From the NCBI RefSeq assembly GCF_051900415.1, contig NZ_JBHZGL010000002.1:124001-188000 (forward strand): a stretch of 64,000 nt of DNA, in the 5' to 3' direction. Below are positions 1 to 7,426 of this stretch, in pieces. Position numbers and translations under genes: made by a program. Under the pieces are notes generated by a model. The model ran no database searches. It saw only the letters and a list, made by a program, of their open reading frames with translations, and was not told where the DNA came from. Numbering within the stretch: the stretch's first letter is position 1; each line of letters opens with the position of its first letter. The stretch comes from Frateuria_A sp051900415 (GTDB taxonomy: Bacteria > Pseudomonadota > Gammaproteobacteria > Xanthomonadales > Rhodanobacteraceae).

Positions 1-386
1 GCGGTGTCCATCATGTTGAGCGCCAGCACCACCGGTCGGCCCAGGCGCTTGACCTCCAGCACGAAACGCAGGTGCAGGCGCAGGTTGGTGGCATCGGCCA
101 CGCAGACGATCAGGTCCGGCGCCGGCTCGCCCGGGTAGCGGCCCTCGCAGACGTCGCGGGTGATCTGCTCGTCAGGGCTCGCCGCATCGAAGCTGTAGGT
201 GCCCGGCAGATCGAGCAGTTGCAGCACGCGGCCGGACGGCGCCACGAAACGGCCTTCCTTGCGCTCGACGGTGACGCCGGCGTAGTTGGCGACCTTCTGC
301 CGCCCGCCGGTGAGCTGGTTGAACAGCGCCGTCTTGCCGCAGTTGGGGTTGCCCACCAGCGCGATACGCAGGCCCTGCGCGCTCAT
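1..386 (-). CDS. feoB: Ferrous iron transporter FeoB, N-terminal part (cut by window edge)
   Basis: Only about the first 128 codons are present. FeoB is the inner-membrane GTP-dependent Fe(II) transporter, and this part is its cytosolic G-domain. The P-loop G1 motif GNPNCGKTALFN lies at about residues 12-23, the G2/Thr region follows (NYAGVTVERKEG), then the G3 motif DLPGTYS, and the G4 motif region NMMD lies at the edge. The ATG overlaps the feoA stop as ATGA, so the two genes are translationally coupled. The membrane domain lies outside the window. Confidence 0.95.
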   Translation of the reverse strand, partial: MSAQGLRIALVGNPNCGKTALFNQLTGGRQKVANYAGVTVERKEGRFVAPSGRVLQLLDLPGTYSFDAASPDEQITRDVCEGRYPGEPAPDLIVCVADATNLRLHLRFVLEVKRLGRPVVLALNMMDT

Positions 387-625
387 GCCGCCTCCGCCTT
401 CACATAGATGCGCGCCGCCTCGCTGCGGCGCAGGGCAAAGCGGGTGGAGCCGATCTGGATCAGCAGGGGATCGGCGCCGAGCGGACCGCAGGCGACCACG
501 CGTACCGGCTCGCCGTCGACGAAGCCCAGGTCGCGCAGGCGCTGCGCGATGGGGTCGCCGGCGTGGGCATCGTCCACGCGGTCGACCACGGCGGGCGAAC
601 CTTTGGGCAAGTCGGAGAGGCGCAC
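383..625 (-). CDS. feoA: FeoA, ferrous iron transport accessory protein
   Basis: A small SH3-like protein of about 80 residues that assists FeoB at the cytoplasmic face. The sequence starts VRLSDLPKGSPAVV and contains RLRDLGFVDGEPVRVV and the C-terminal FALRRSEAARIYV, the usual FeoA layout. The GTG at 625 was chosen because it gives the family length and the family N-terminus; the frame stays open upstream but runs into repeat DNA. The stop overlaps the feoB start (ATGA). A Fur-box-like sequence lies 15 bp upstream of the start, so iron repression of feoAB is likely. Confidence 0.9.
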   Translation of the reverse strand: MRLSDLPKGSPAVVDRVDDAHAGDPIAQRLRDLGFVDGEPVRVVACGPLGADPLLIQIGSTRFALRRSEAARIYVKAEAA

Positions 626-639
626 GGTGGGGTATTGAA

Positions 640-660
640 GATAAGAATGGTTCGCATTAT
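640..660 (-). promoter_or_regulatory. Putative Fur box upstream of feoAB
   Basis: On the minus strand this reads ATAATGCGAACCATTCTTAT, an imperfect palindrome close to the Fur consensus and to the AATGCGAATCATTCTCAT-type boxes of Xanthomonas relatives. It lies just upstream of the feoA GTG. The iron-repression role is inferred from sequence match and position. Confidence 0.65.
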
Positions 661-696
661 AGGCCAAAGGGGCTCGGTGCGCAGGGCGGCTTTGTC

Positions 697-1024
697 GCAA
701 GGCTTCCCCCATCCGCCCTTCGGGCACCTTCCCCCGTGGGACGGGGGAAGGATCGGGACGTGGCATCCAGGCGACTGGGAAACATCAAAGCGCGCGGCAG
801 CCAGTGATCCTTCCCCCGTGGGACGGGGGAAGATCGGGACGTAGCATCCAGGCGACCGGGAAACATCGAAGCGCGCGGCAGCCAGTGATCCTTCCCCCGT
901 AGGACGGGGGAAGGATCGGGACGTAGCATCCAGGCGACCGGGAAACATCGAAGCGCGCGGCAGCCAGTGCACCTTCCCCCGTTCACGGGGGAAGGTGCCG
1001 ACAGGCGGATGGGGGAAGCCTTGC
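697..1024. repeat. Composite intergenic repeat: about 3 tandem 82-bp units inside a 40-bp inverted repeat
   Basis: This fills most of the 444-bp gap between feoA and the enoyl-CoA hydratase gene. The block CCTTCCCCCGT recurs at 727, 809, 890 and 972 (period 81-82 bp). Each unit contains a small hairpin (CTTCCCCCGT / ACGGGGGAAG) followed by a nearly identical spacer with GGCAGCCAGTG. The outer arms 697-737 and 985-1024 are near-perfect reverse complements (GCAAGGCTTCCCCCATCCGC). No protein-like reading frame is evident. Confidence 0.85.
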
Positions 1025-1069
1025 CTCACACCCCGCTACACTCCCCGCTTTCCGCAGGAAGCCCCGCGC

Positions 1070-1855
1070 ATGTCCGCCATCCTCGTTACCGACCGCGCCG
1101 CCGTCCGCCAGATCGCCCTCAATCGCCCGGAGGTGCACAACGCCTTTGACGACGGCCTGATTGCCGAGCTGACCTCCGCGCTGGTGGAGGCCGGCCGTGA
1201 CGATGCCGTGCGGGCCGTGGTGCTGACCGGCACGGGCGCGAGCTTCTCCGCGGGCGCCGACCTCAATTGGATGCGCGGCATGGCGGGGGCGAGCGAACAG
1301 GAGAACCGCGAGGACTCGCTGCGCCTGGCCGCGCTGGTGCGCACGCTGCAATTCCTGCCCAAGCCGACCATTGCGCGCGTCAACGGCGCGGCCTACGGCG
1401 GCGGCGTGGGGCTGATCGCCGCGTGCGACATCGCCATCGGCGCGGACGGCGCGAAGTTCGGTCTTACCGAAGTGAAGCTCGGGCTGGTGCCCGCGGTGAT
1501 CTCGCCCTACGTAGTCGCCGCCATCGGCGTGCGGCAGGCGCGCCGGTTGTTCCTCACCGGCGAGATCTTCGACGCGGCCGAGGCCTGCCGCATCGGCCTG
1601 CTGCACCGCGTGGTGCCGGCCGAGGGGCTCGACGAGGCGATCGATTTCACGCTGAAGTTGCTCGCCAAGGCCGGTCCGCAGGCGCAGCGCGAGGCCAAGC
1701 AGCTGGCGCTGCGCATGGCCGGGATCGACGAAACGGGCGCCGGTGCCATCGACGCGGACAATGCCGAACTGATCGCGCGACTGCGGGTTTCGGCCGAAGG
1801 CCAGGAAGGCCTGGGCGCCTTCCTCGACAAGCGTGCGCCCAACTGGATCCCGTAG
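1070..1855 (+). CDS. Enoyl-CoA hydratase/isomerase family protein (methylglutaconyl-CoA hydratase-like)
   Basis: A crotonase-fold protein of 261 residues. The oxyanion-hole segments are SAGADLNWMR (about 60-69) and NGAAYGGGVGLIAACD (about 105-120), and the catalytic Glu candidate is E134 in GLTEVKLG. The SAGADLNWM signature is typical of methylglutaconyl-CoA hydratases of leucine catabolism, and a HMG-CoA lyase gene is present at 19220, so a role in leucine/isoprenoid acid breakdown is plausible but not proven. The ATG at 1070 follows a GCAGGAAG ribosome site; an in-frame extension upstream lies in the repeat and was rejected. Confidence 0.85.
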   Translation: MSAILVTDRAAVRQIALNRPEVHNAFDDGLIAELTSALVEAGRDDAVRAVVLTGTGASFSAGADLNWMRGMAGASEQENREDSLRLAALVRTLQFLPKPTIARVNGAAYGGGVGLIAACDIAIGADGAKFGLTEVKLGLVPAVISPYVVAAIGVRQARRLFLTGEIFDAAEACRIGLLHRVVPAEGLDEAIDFTLKLLAKAGPQAQREAKQLALRMAGIDETGAGAIDADNAELIARLRVSAEGQEGLGAFLDKRAPNWIP

Positions 1856-1919
1856 GGTGGGCTTCAGCCCACCACCACCCCTGCGCGCAAACGAGCCGGT
1901 GGGCTGAAGCCCACCCTAC
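1852..1919. repeat. GTAG-type palindromic repeat, family A copy 1
   Basis: An inverted repeat with arms GTAGGGTGGGCTTCAGCCCA and TGGGCTGAAGCCCACCCTAC around a loop of about 25 bp. It begins inside the stop codon of the preceding gene and lies between two converging genes, where it could act as a two-way terminator. Other copies are at 9716, 26322 and 36804. Confidence 0.9.
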
Positions 1920-2434
1920 GCTAGGGATCGGTCCGGTCGCGTTTCCAACGCTTGCCGGAACGACGCACAAAGCTCTCTCATCTGTTCGTATTCGGGCGTA
2001 TTCGTGAAAACCGTGTCCCGTATCGCCTCCAGAAGAAACGCCACGGCCTCGGCGAGCGCATTACGGAGAGTTGCCAGATTGGCGAACGTCGTCCGGAGGT
2101 CGGCGAGAACTTGCTGGTGCTTCCCGGCCCGGAGCTCTGCACCGTACGTCTCGGTGAAGTGGTGCACGATGTTGTTGCGCTTGTTCACCAGCCCAGCAAG
2201 CTGCTCCCGTATGCCGTCGCTGATTGAAAGGGACCGGTCCATGAACTGCTCCGTCAGAGGCCCGAACGGGTGCCTCTTGAGCTTTCCGAGCCGATCCAGC
2301 GCTTCGGCGAGGCTGGGGAGCGTCGAGTCCATGAAAGGCAGCAGCGCCTTCAGGTAACGCTCGGCCTCTTGGCAGACAAGCACGGTGGCGCCGACCTGCA
2401 TTTGCAGCTCGCGTTGGAAATCCGCCTCGGCCAC
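1916..2434 (-). CDS. Small protein with HEPN-like RX4H motif, last gene of a two-component/ABC operon
   Basis: 172 residues with a GTG start, 3 bp after the response-regulator stop, so probably cotranslated. It is all-helical in appearance, with no signal peptide or membrane segment. Residues 86-91 read RNNIVH, matching the R-x4-H motif (polar residue after Arg) of HEPN-fold ribonucleases; the early helix with QEAERYLKALL also fits that fold. I do not recognise the family, so the RNase role is a hypothesis from one short motif. The sequence stays fully open to the stop with no sign of decay. It could equally be a non-catalytic partner of the signalling proteins. Confidence 0.7.
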   Translation of the reverse strand: MAEADFQRELQMQVGATVLVCQEAERYLKALLPFMDSTLPSLAEALDRLGKLKRHPFGPLTEQFMDRSLSISDGIREQLAGLVNKRNNIVHHFTETYGAELRAGKHQQVLADLRTTFANLATLRNALAEAVAFLLEAIRDTVFTNTPEYEQMRELCASFRQALETRPDRSLA

Positions 2435-2437
2435 GCC

Positions 2438-3040
2438 TTACAGCCAGCCCTTCTGCCGCGCCAGCCTGAACGCCTCGATACGGTTTCCCGCACCCAGTTT
2501 GCCGATCGCCTCGGACAGGTAATTGCGTACGGTGCCGTGCGAAAGATTGAGCCGTGTGGCGATGTCGCCGGCCGAGAGCCCCTCGCCCGCCAGGCGCAGG
2601 ACCTGCCGTTCGCGGTCGTTGAGCGGATCGGCTTCGGTCCAGGCTTCCAGCGCCAGTTGCGGATCGATCGCGCGGCCGCCGCGGTGCACCGTGCGCAGCG
2701 CCTCGGCCAGGTTCTCGGCAGGGGCGTCCTTGAGCAGATAACCGGATACGCCTGCATCCAGCGCACGGCGCAGGAAGCCGGGGCGGGCGAAGGTGGTCAC
2801 GATGATCACCTTCATCGGCAGCTCCTGCCGCTGGATGCGCTGGGCCAGTTCCAGGCCGGTCAGGCCGGGCATTTCGATGTCGGTGACCAGCACGTCGGGC
2901 TTGAGTCGCTGCAGCTCGCGCCAGGCGCTCTCGCCATCGGCGGCGGAACCGAGCACCTCGATATCGCTTTCCAGGTTGAGCAGCGCCGACAGCGCGCCGC
3001 GCACCATCGCCTGGTCCTCGGCCAGCAGCACGCGGATCAT
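2438..3040 (-). CDS. NarL/FixJ (DesR-like) response regulator
   Basis: 200 residues. The receiver domain covers about 1-120, with the acidic pocket E8/D9, phospho-acceptor D54 (VTDIEMPG), T82/T83 and K104 (YLLKD). The LuxR-type helix-turn-helix covers about 138-198 (LNDRERQVLRLAGEGLSAGD, then HGTVRNYLSEAIGKLG). Its start overlaps the stop of the upstream kinase (ATGA). It is the only regulator in an operon with two kinases, so it is probably the shared output, most likely acting on the operon's own ABC exporter genes, as in Bacillus yvfRS-yvfTU-type loci. Confidence 0.93.
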   Translation of the reverse strand: MIRVLLAEDQAMVRGALSALLNLESDIEVLGSAADGESAWRELQRLKPDVLVTDIEMPGLTGLELAQRIQRQELPMKVIIVTTFARPGFLRRALDAGVSGYLLKDAPAENLAEALRTVHRGGRAIDPQLALEAWTEADPLNDRERQVLRLAGEGLSAGDIATRLNLSHGTVRNYLSEAIGKLGAGNRIEAFRLARQKGWL

Positions 3041-4218
3041 GCGGCACTCCCGGCAGCCGGAACCAGGGATGATTCCTTGGCGCTGCTTTCCGCGGGCACG
3101 CTTGCCTGCGCCGTCACCGGCACGCGGATGGACAGCCGCGTGCCGTGCCGCGGCGGCGAGTCGATCGCCAGCGTGCCGCCCAAGGCGCGCACGCGTTCGC
3201 GCATGCCGCTCACGCCGTTGCCATGCGCGGCCAGCCCGCCGCGCCCGTTGTCGCTGATGTGCATCTGGAGCATCTCGTCTTCGAAGGAAACGCTCGCGCT
3301 GGCCTGGGTGGCGCGCGCGTGGCGGTGGATATTGGTGATCGCCTCGCGCAGCACCAGCGCGACCGAAGCCTCGACGCTGTCGGGCAGAGCGAGGCCATCA
3401 GGCAAGCTGCCCTCGAACGCCACACCGGAAGCTTCCAGCATGAGCCGGGCAGAGGTGAGTTCGGCGCCCAGATCGCTGCGGCGCATGCCGGTCACCGCCG
3501 CGCGCACCTCGGCGAGGGCGTGGCGCGCGACACGTTCGACCTCGGCCATCTCGCGCTGCGCGCGGGCTGGCTCGGCCAGGGCCAGGCGCTTGGCCAGTTC
3601 CGACTTGAGCGCCACCAGCGACAGCGTGTGCCCAAGCAGGTCGTGCAGGTCGCGACCGATGCGCTCGCGCTCGGCCAGCGTCGCCAGGCGCCGCACCTCG
3701 GTCTGGGACAGGCGAAGTTCCGCGTCCTTGCGCGCGCTGTGCATGTAGGCGATGTTGCTGAAGCCGCCGAACAGACCCGACATCACCACCCACAGCGCAA
3801 TGCTCAGCGGATCGCCGAAGGCCCACGCCTTGGCCAGGGTCAACGCGCCCATCACCGCCACGCTGGCCAGCCAGCGCCGCCACGATGGCGAGAACGCAGC
3901 GACCACACTGGCGAGGATCAACAGGATGAAACCAAAGGGGTTGCAGGCCCACAACGCCAACCCCGTGGCGACCATGCCGGCGACATACCAGTCCACGCGC
4001 CGGCGTGGCCCCACGTAGACGCGCGAGTACAGGTACACGAACACCGGGACCGCCAACAGCGTGGGCGCCAGCCACGTTCCCAGCTCGCGGTGCAGCGACG
4101 CCGGTCCCTGGAACAGGGCCACCAGCGCGAACAGCGAGAGGCCGGCCTGCCAGCGCATGTACAGCGGCGAGCGCAGTTGCCCCAGCAGCGAGTCCGGCCG
4201 CGGCGCGAACCACCGCAT
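3037..4218 (-). CDS. DesK-like sensor histidine kinase (second of a tandem pair)
   Basis: 393 residues. The N-terminal half has about four to five membrane helices (roughly 24-155) and no extracytoplasmic domain. The HisKA_3 dimerisation segment contains ERIGRDLHDLLGHTLS with phospho-acceptor H192, followed by an HATPase with the N box REAITNIHRHA (N296) and G box SDNGRGG (about 322-328). The ATG at 4218 shares its A with the stop of the preceding kinase (TGATG). It is a clear paralogue of the neighbouring kinase in the catalytic half but differs in the membrane half. The signal is unknown; envelope stress or the exporter's substrate is a reasonable guess. Confidence 0.92.
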   Translation of the reverse strand: MRWFAPRPDSLLGQLRSPLYMRWQAGLSLFALVALFQGPASLHRELGTWLAPTLLAVPVFVYLYSRVYVGPRRRVDWYVAGMVATGLALWACNPFGFILLILASVVAAFSPSWRRWLASVAVMGALTLAKAWAFGDPLSIALWVVMSGLFGGFSNIAYMHSARKDAELRLSQTEVRRLATLAERERIGRDLHDLLGHTLSLVALKSELAKRLALAEPARAQREMAEVERVARHALAEVRAAVTGMRRSDLGAELTSARLMLEASGVAFEGSLPDGLALPDSVEASVALVLREAITNIHRHARATQASASVSFEDEMLQMHISDNGRGGLAAHGNGVSGMRERVRALGGTLAIDSPPRHGTRLSIRVPVTAQASVPAESSAKESSLVPAAGSAA

Positions 4219-5408
4219 CACGGGCGCGCTTCCGCTGTCATCGGCAGGCTGTCGACCGGCGCGGGCGCCGCCGCGATCTGCATCGCCGACGCGGGCAACG
4301 GCACCACCACCCGCAGGCGCGTGCCATGCCCCTGCTGCGAATGGATCTGCAGGCGACCGCCGAGCGCACGCACGCGCTCGCGCATGCCGGTCAGGCCGTT
4401 GCCCTCTTCCAGCACGCCACCACGACCATTGTCCGCGATGGTCAGACACAGGCCGCCGTCGATGCATTCGAAAGCCACGTTGGCGCAGGTGGCCGCCGCG
4501 TGGCGCGCGATGTTGGTCGCCGCCTCGCGCAGCACCAGCGACAGGCCGCGCTCGGTCTCGGCAGGCAGGCACGGTGGCTGGCCATAGTCCAGGTGGACGC
4601 CGGAAGATTCCAGCAGCAGCCGCGCGGAGGCCAGTTCGGCCGCCAGGTCGGTCGCACGGATGCCGGTGACCGCCGCGCGTACCTGCGCCAGTGCATGGCG
4701 CGCGACGTTCTCGGCCTCGATCACCTCGCGCCGCGCCGCCTCGGTGTCGCGATCGAACAGCTTGCGCGACAGTTCCAGCTTGAGCGTGATCAAGGACAGC
4801 GTGTGGCCCAGCAGGTCATGCAGGTCGCGCCCGATGCGCTCGCGCTCGGCGGTGGCCGCGAGCCGGCGTACTTCGTCGTGGGAAAGCTTGAGCGCCGCGT
4901 CCTTCTCGTGCCCGATGCGCTCCACGTGCGTCACCATGGCGATGATGATGGTCATCATGGGGAAGGCGACCAGCGCCTGCCACGGATAGCCCACTTTCCA
5001 GGCCACCAGCAGGTAGACCGCGTTCAACAGCAGCAGGCGCAAGAAGAACGGCGCCAGGCGGCGGCTGCTCACGCTGCAGGACACACAGCCGTAGATGAAG
5101 TAGTTCACGCTGCCCGAATAAAACGGGATCAGCACGATGCCAAACAGCGCCAGCCCCATGCCGTAGCGCGCCGCGATGTTCCGGGGAACCAGCATGGACT
5201 TGGCGAACAGCGCCACGAACACCGGGTAGGTCAGCGCGGTCAGGATGGCCCAGCGCCAGGTGTAGCCGCGGTCGAACAGCGGCGTGACGAACAGCCAGGC
5301 CGACCACAGCAAATGGACCGATTCCATCCGCGGCGACTTGCCCTGCTGGATGATCTCGCTGACGCGCGATCCGGGCTCGGGCGCAAACCAGGTGGCGAGG
5401 CGATTCAT
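4218..5408 (-). CDS. DesK-like sensor histidine kinase (first of a tandem pair)
   Basis: 396 residues. The membrane helices lie within about 32-162. The HisKA_3 segment RIGRDLHDLLGHTLSLITLK carries H197, and the HATPase core has REAATNIARHA and IADNGRGGV. The sensor region contains a cysteine pair near C108 and C111 (YGCVSCS) not seen in the partner kinase. It starts 36 bp after the ABC permease stop. It probably phosphorylates the regulator at 2438, alone or as a heterodimer with the second kinase; the latter is inference. Confidence 0.92.
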   Translation of the reverse strand: MNRLATWFAPEPGSRVSEIIQQGKSPRMESVHLLWSAWLFVTPLFDRGYTWRWAILTALTYPVFVALFAKSMLVPRNIAARYGMGLALFGIVLIPFYSGSVNYFIYGCVSCSVSSRRLAPFFLRLLLLNAVYLLVAWKVGYPWQALVAFPMMTIIIAMVTHVERIGHEKDAALKLSHDEVRRLAATAERERIGRDLHDLLGHTLSLITLKLELSRKLFDRDTEAARREVIEAENVARHALAQVRAAVTGIRATDLAAELASARLLLESSGVHLDYGQPPCLPAETERGLSLVLREAATNIARHAAATCANVAFECIDGGLCLTIADNGRGGVLEEGNGLTGMRERVRALGGRLQIHSQQGHGTRLRVVVPLPASAMQIAAAPAPVDSLPMTAEARP

Positions 5409-5444
5409 GGGCCGGTCCTGCGAGGCGATCGCGCTGATGCTACT

Positions 5445-6230
5445 TCAACCGTACCGGCGCAGCCGACGTGCGGCCAGCAGCAGGAAGGCGGCGGTGAATC
5501 CGAGCAGCACCAGCACGTGCCCGGCCAGCCCATCCTGCGGCATGCCCACCGCGGCGAGCGCCAGGCGGTCAAGGTGGTAGCTCGGCCACACCGGCGCGAT
5601 CTGCTGCAGCACCTTGGGCAGCATCGGCAGCGGGAACCACAGGCCGGACAGGAACGACATCGGCAGGTAGATGAGGTTGAGCACGCCCGGGCCGCCCTGC
5701 CCCTTGACCAGCGTGCCGATGAACATGCCCAGCGCGCAGAACGGCAACACGCCGAGCACGCCGGTGGTCAGCAGCGCCGCGGCCTGGGTAAGCGACAGCG
5801 ACACGTGCGCGGTCTGCGACAGTCCCAGCAGGAGCAGTACCACGAACGCGGCCGCCCCCATCGCCATCAGCATCTTGCCGAGCAGGTAGGCGCCCGGTGG
5901 CATGGGGAGTGCGCGCTTGAGCGTGAGCAGGCCGCCATCGCGCTCCAGCGCCAGCGACACGCCGAAGCCGAACAAGCCCGGGCTCATCACGCCGAAGGTG
6001 GCGTAGCTGGCCAGCAGGTAGCGCGCCGCGTCGGTGCCCTCGCCCTTGGCCATCAGCACGCCGAACACGAGGTAGAACATGCCGGGAAACAGGGTAATCG
6101 GCAGCATGAAGCTCGGCGCACGCAGGTAGCGCAGGCATTCGCTGCGTGCCTCGGCGAGGTAGGCGCCGAGCACGCGGCCAGCGGGCATCGTGTCGTTGTC
6201 GGCGGCCGGGTTCAGGGAAAGCGTATCCAT
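5445..6230 (-). CDS. ABC-2 type transporter permease
   Basis: 261 residues, a six-helix ABC-2 membrane protein. Hydrophobic stretches begin at about residue 40 (FMLPITLFPGMFYLVFGVLM) and the last ends near the C-terminus (GHVLVLLGFTAAFLLLAA). The internal segment LVKGQGGPGVLNLIYLPMSF is typical of the family. The ATG at 6230 lies 2 bp after the ATPase stop and gives a normal N-terminal cytosolic tail. With the ATPase it should form a drug, peptide or lipid exporter; the substrate is unknown. Confidence 0.9.
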   Translation of the reverse strand: MDTLSLNPAADNDTMPAGRVLGAYLAEARSECLRYLRAPSFMLPITLFPGMFYLVFGVLMAKGEGTDAARYLLASYATFGVMSPGLFGFGVSLALERDGGLLTLKRALPMPPGAYLLGKMLMAMGAAAFVVLLLLGLSQTAHVSLSLTQAAALLTTGVLGVLPFCALGMFIGTLVKGQGGPGVLNLIYLPMSFLSGLWFPLPMLPKVLQQIAPVWPSYHLDRLALAAVGMPQDGLAGHVLVLLGFTAAFLLLAARRLRRYG

Positions 6231-6231
6231 G

Positions 6232-7158
6232 TCAGGCGGCCTCTCGCTGGTCATTGGGCGATGCGTCGGCATCGCGGGTCAGTTCGGTGAAGGCTTCGGC
6301 AAGGCCCGCACGCTGCACTTCCAGCTCGCGCAGCCAGGCGTCGTTCTGCAGCAGGCGCAGCACCACCACTTCGGCCTCGGCGGTGGTCAGCTGCAGGCGA
6401 CCGCCTTCCACGCGCACCTCCACCACCTCGGGCCAGGCAGCCACCGTTTCGGGCAGCAGCGTGCTGATGCAGCGGATGCGTTTGACGCCTACGCGGGCGC
6501 GCAGCTCGTCGACCGTGCCTTCGTGGATGGCGCGACCGCGGGTCATCACGCAGACGCGGTCGGCCAACGCCTCGGCCTCTTCCAGGTAGTGCGTGGTCAG
6601 CAGCACCGAGCAGCCTTCGCCGACCAGCCGGCGGATGGCTGCCCACAGCGCCTGGCGCGCCTCGATGTCCATGCCGACGGTCGGTTCGTCCAGGAACAGC
6701 AGTTGCGGACGCCCGCACAGCGCCAACGCAAACTGCACGCGCCGCTGCTGGCCGCCGGAGAGCTTGCCGTAGGGGCGGTCGAGCAGGTCCTCGACCGCCG
6801 CCAATTCAGCCGATTCCTGCAGCACGCGCGGATTGGCGTAGTAGCTGGCGGTCAGGCGCAGCAACTCGCGCACACGCAGCGTCAGCGGCAATGTGGCGCT
6901 CTGCAGCATCACGCCGATCCGCCGGCGCGCCTCGATCCGCTGCGGATCCTGCCCGAACAGCTCCACTTCGCCCGCATCGGGCCGGTGCAGACCCAGCAGC
7001 AGGCTGATGGCGGAAGACTTGCCCGCGCCATTGGGACCGAGCAGCGCGAGCAGCTCGCCGCGATGCAGGGCGAGGTCCAGGCCGTCGACGGCGGTGAGCG
7101 CGCCGTAGCGCTTGACCGCACCGCGCAGGCGCGCGACCGGGATGGCTGACATGTCCAT
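6232..7158 (-). CDS. ABC-2 type transporter ATP-binding protein
   Basis: 308 residues. Walker A GPNGAGKSS is at about 41-49, the signature KLSGGQQRR at 132-140, Walker B LLFLDEPTVGMD at about 153-164, and the switch His190 in LLTTH. A C-terminal DUF4162-like tail of about 80 residues follows. The ATG at 7158 was chosen because AAGGAGG precedes it by a few bases. It is the first gene of a minus-strand operon ATPase-permease-kinase-kinase-regulator-small protein that runs to 1916, with gaps or overlaps of at most 36 bp. Confidence 0.95.
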   Translation of the reverse strand: MDMSAIPVARLRGAVKRYGALTAVDGLDLALHRGELLALLGPNGAGKSSAISLLLGLHRPDAGEVELFGQDPQRIEARRRIGVMLQSATLPLTLRVRELLRLTASYYANPRVLQESAELAAVEDLLDRPYGKLSGGQQRRVQFALALCGRPQLLFLDEPTVGMDIEARQALWAAIRRLVGEGCSVLLTTHYLEEAEALADRVCVMTRGRAIHEGTVDELRARVGVKRIRCISTLLPETVAAWPEVVEVRVEGGRLQLTTAEAEVVVLRLLQNDAWLRELEVQRAGLAEAFTELTRDADASPNDQREAA

Positions 7159-7426
7159 GGGACCTCCTTGGTATGGACGCAAACATTAGGCACGGCAAGG
7201 CCTTGCGGACACTGGTCGACGTCAGCCGGCGCTGGTGACAGCCGTCATGCGGGGTTACGGCGGAGCCGGGCGCACGGTATCCTTGGGATTATCCCCGGCC
7301 CGTCAGGCGCGCTTTCCACGGTCGAAAAGACGGGTCCGCACAACCGCATGCGCCGAAAGCCGCGCGTGCCCGCAATCACCGCCAGCGGCGCCATCGAGGC
7401 GCCGGCCGGCCACGAGGAGGACTGCC

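Noticed and set aside
727..1010. Regularly spaced repeats that could suggest a CRISPR array
   Set aside because: The whole 82-bp unit, including what would be spacers, is repeated almost identically, and no cas gene is present.
4005..6290. A long plus-strand open frame opposite the second kinase and permease
   Set aside because: The minus-strand genes carry all kinase and ABC motifs; the antisense frame is Gln/His/Arg-rich without motifs.
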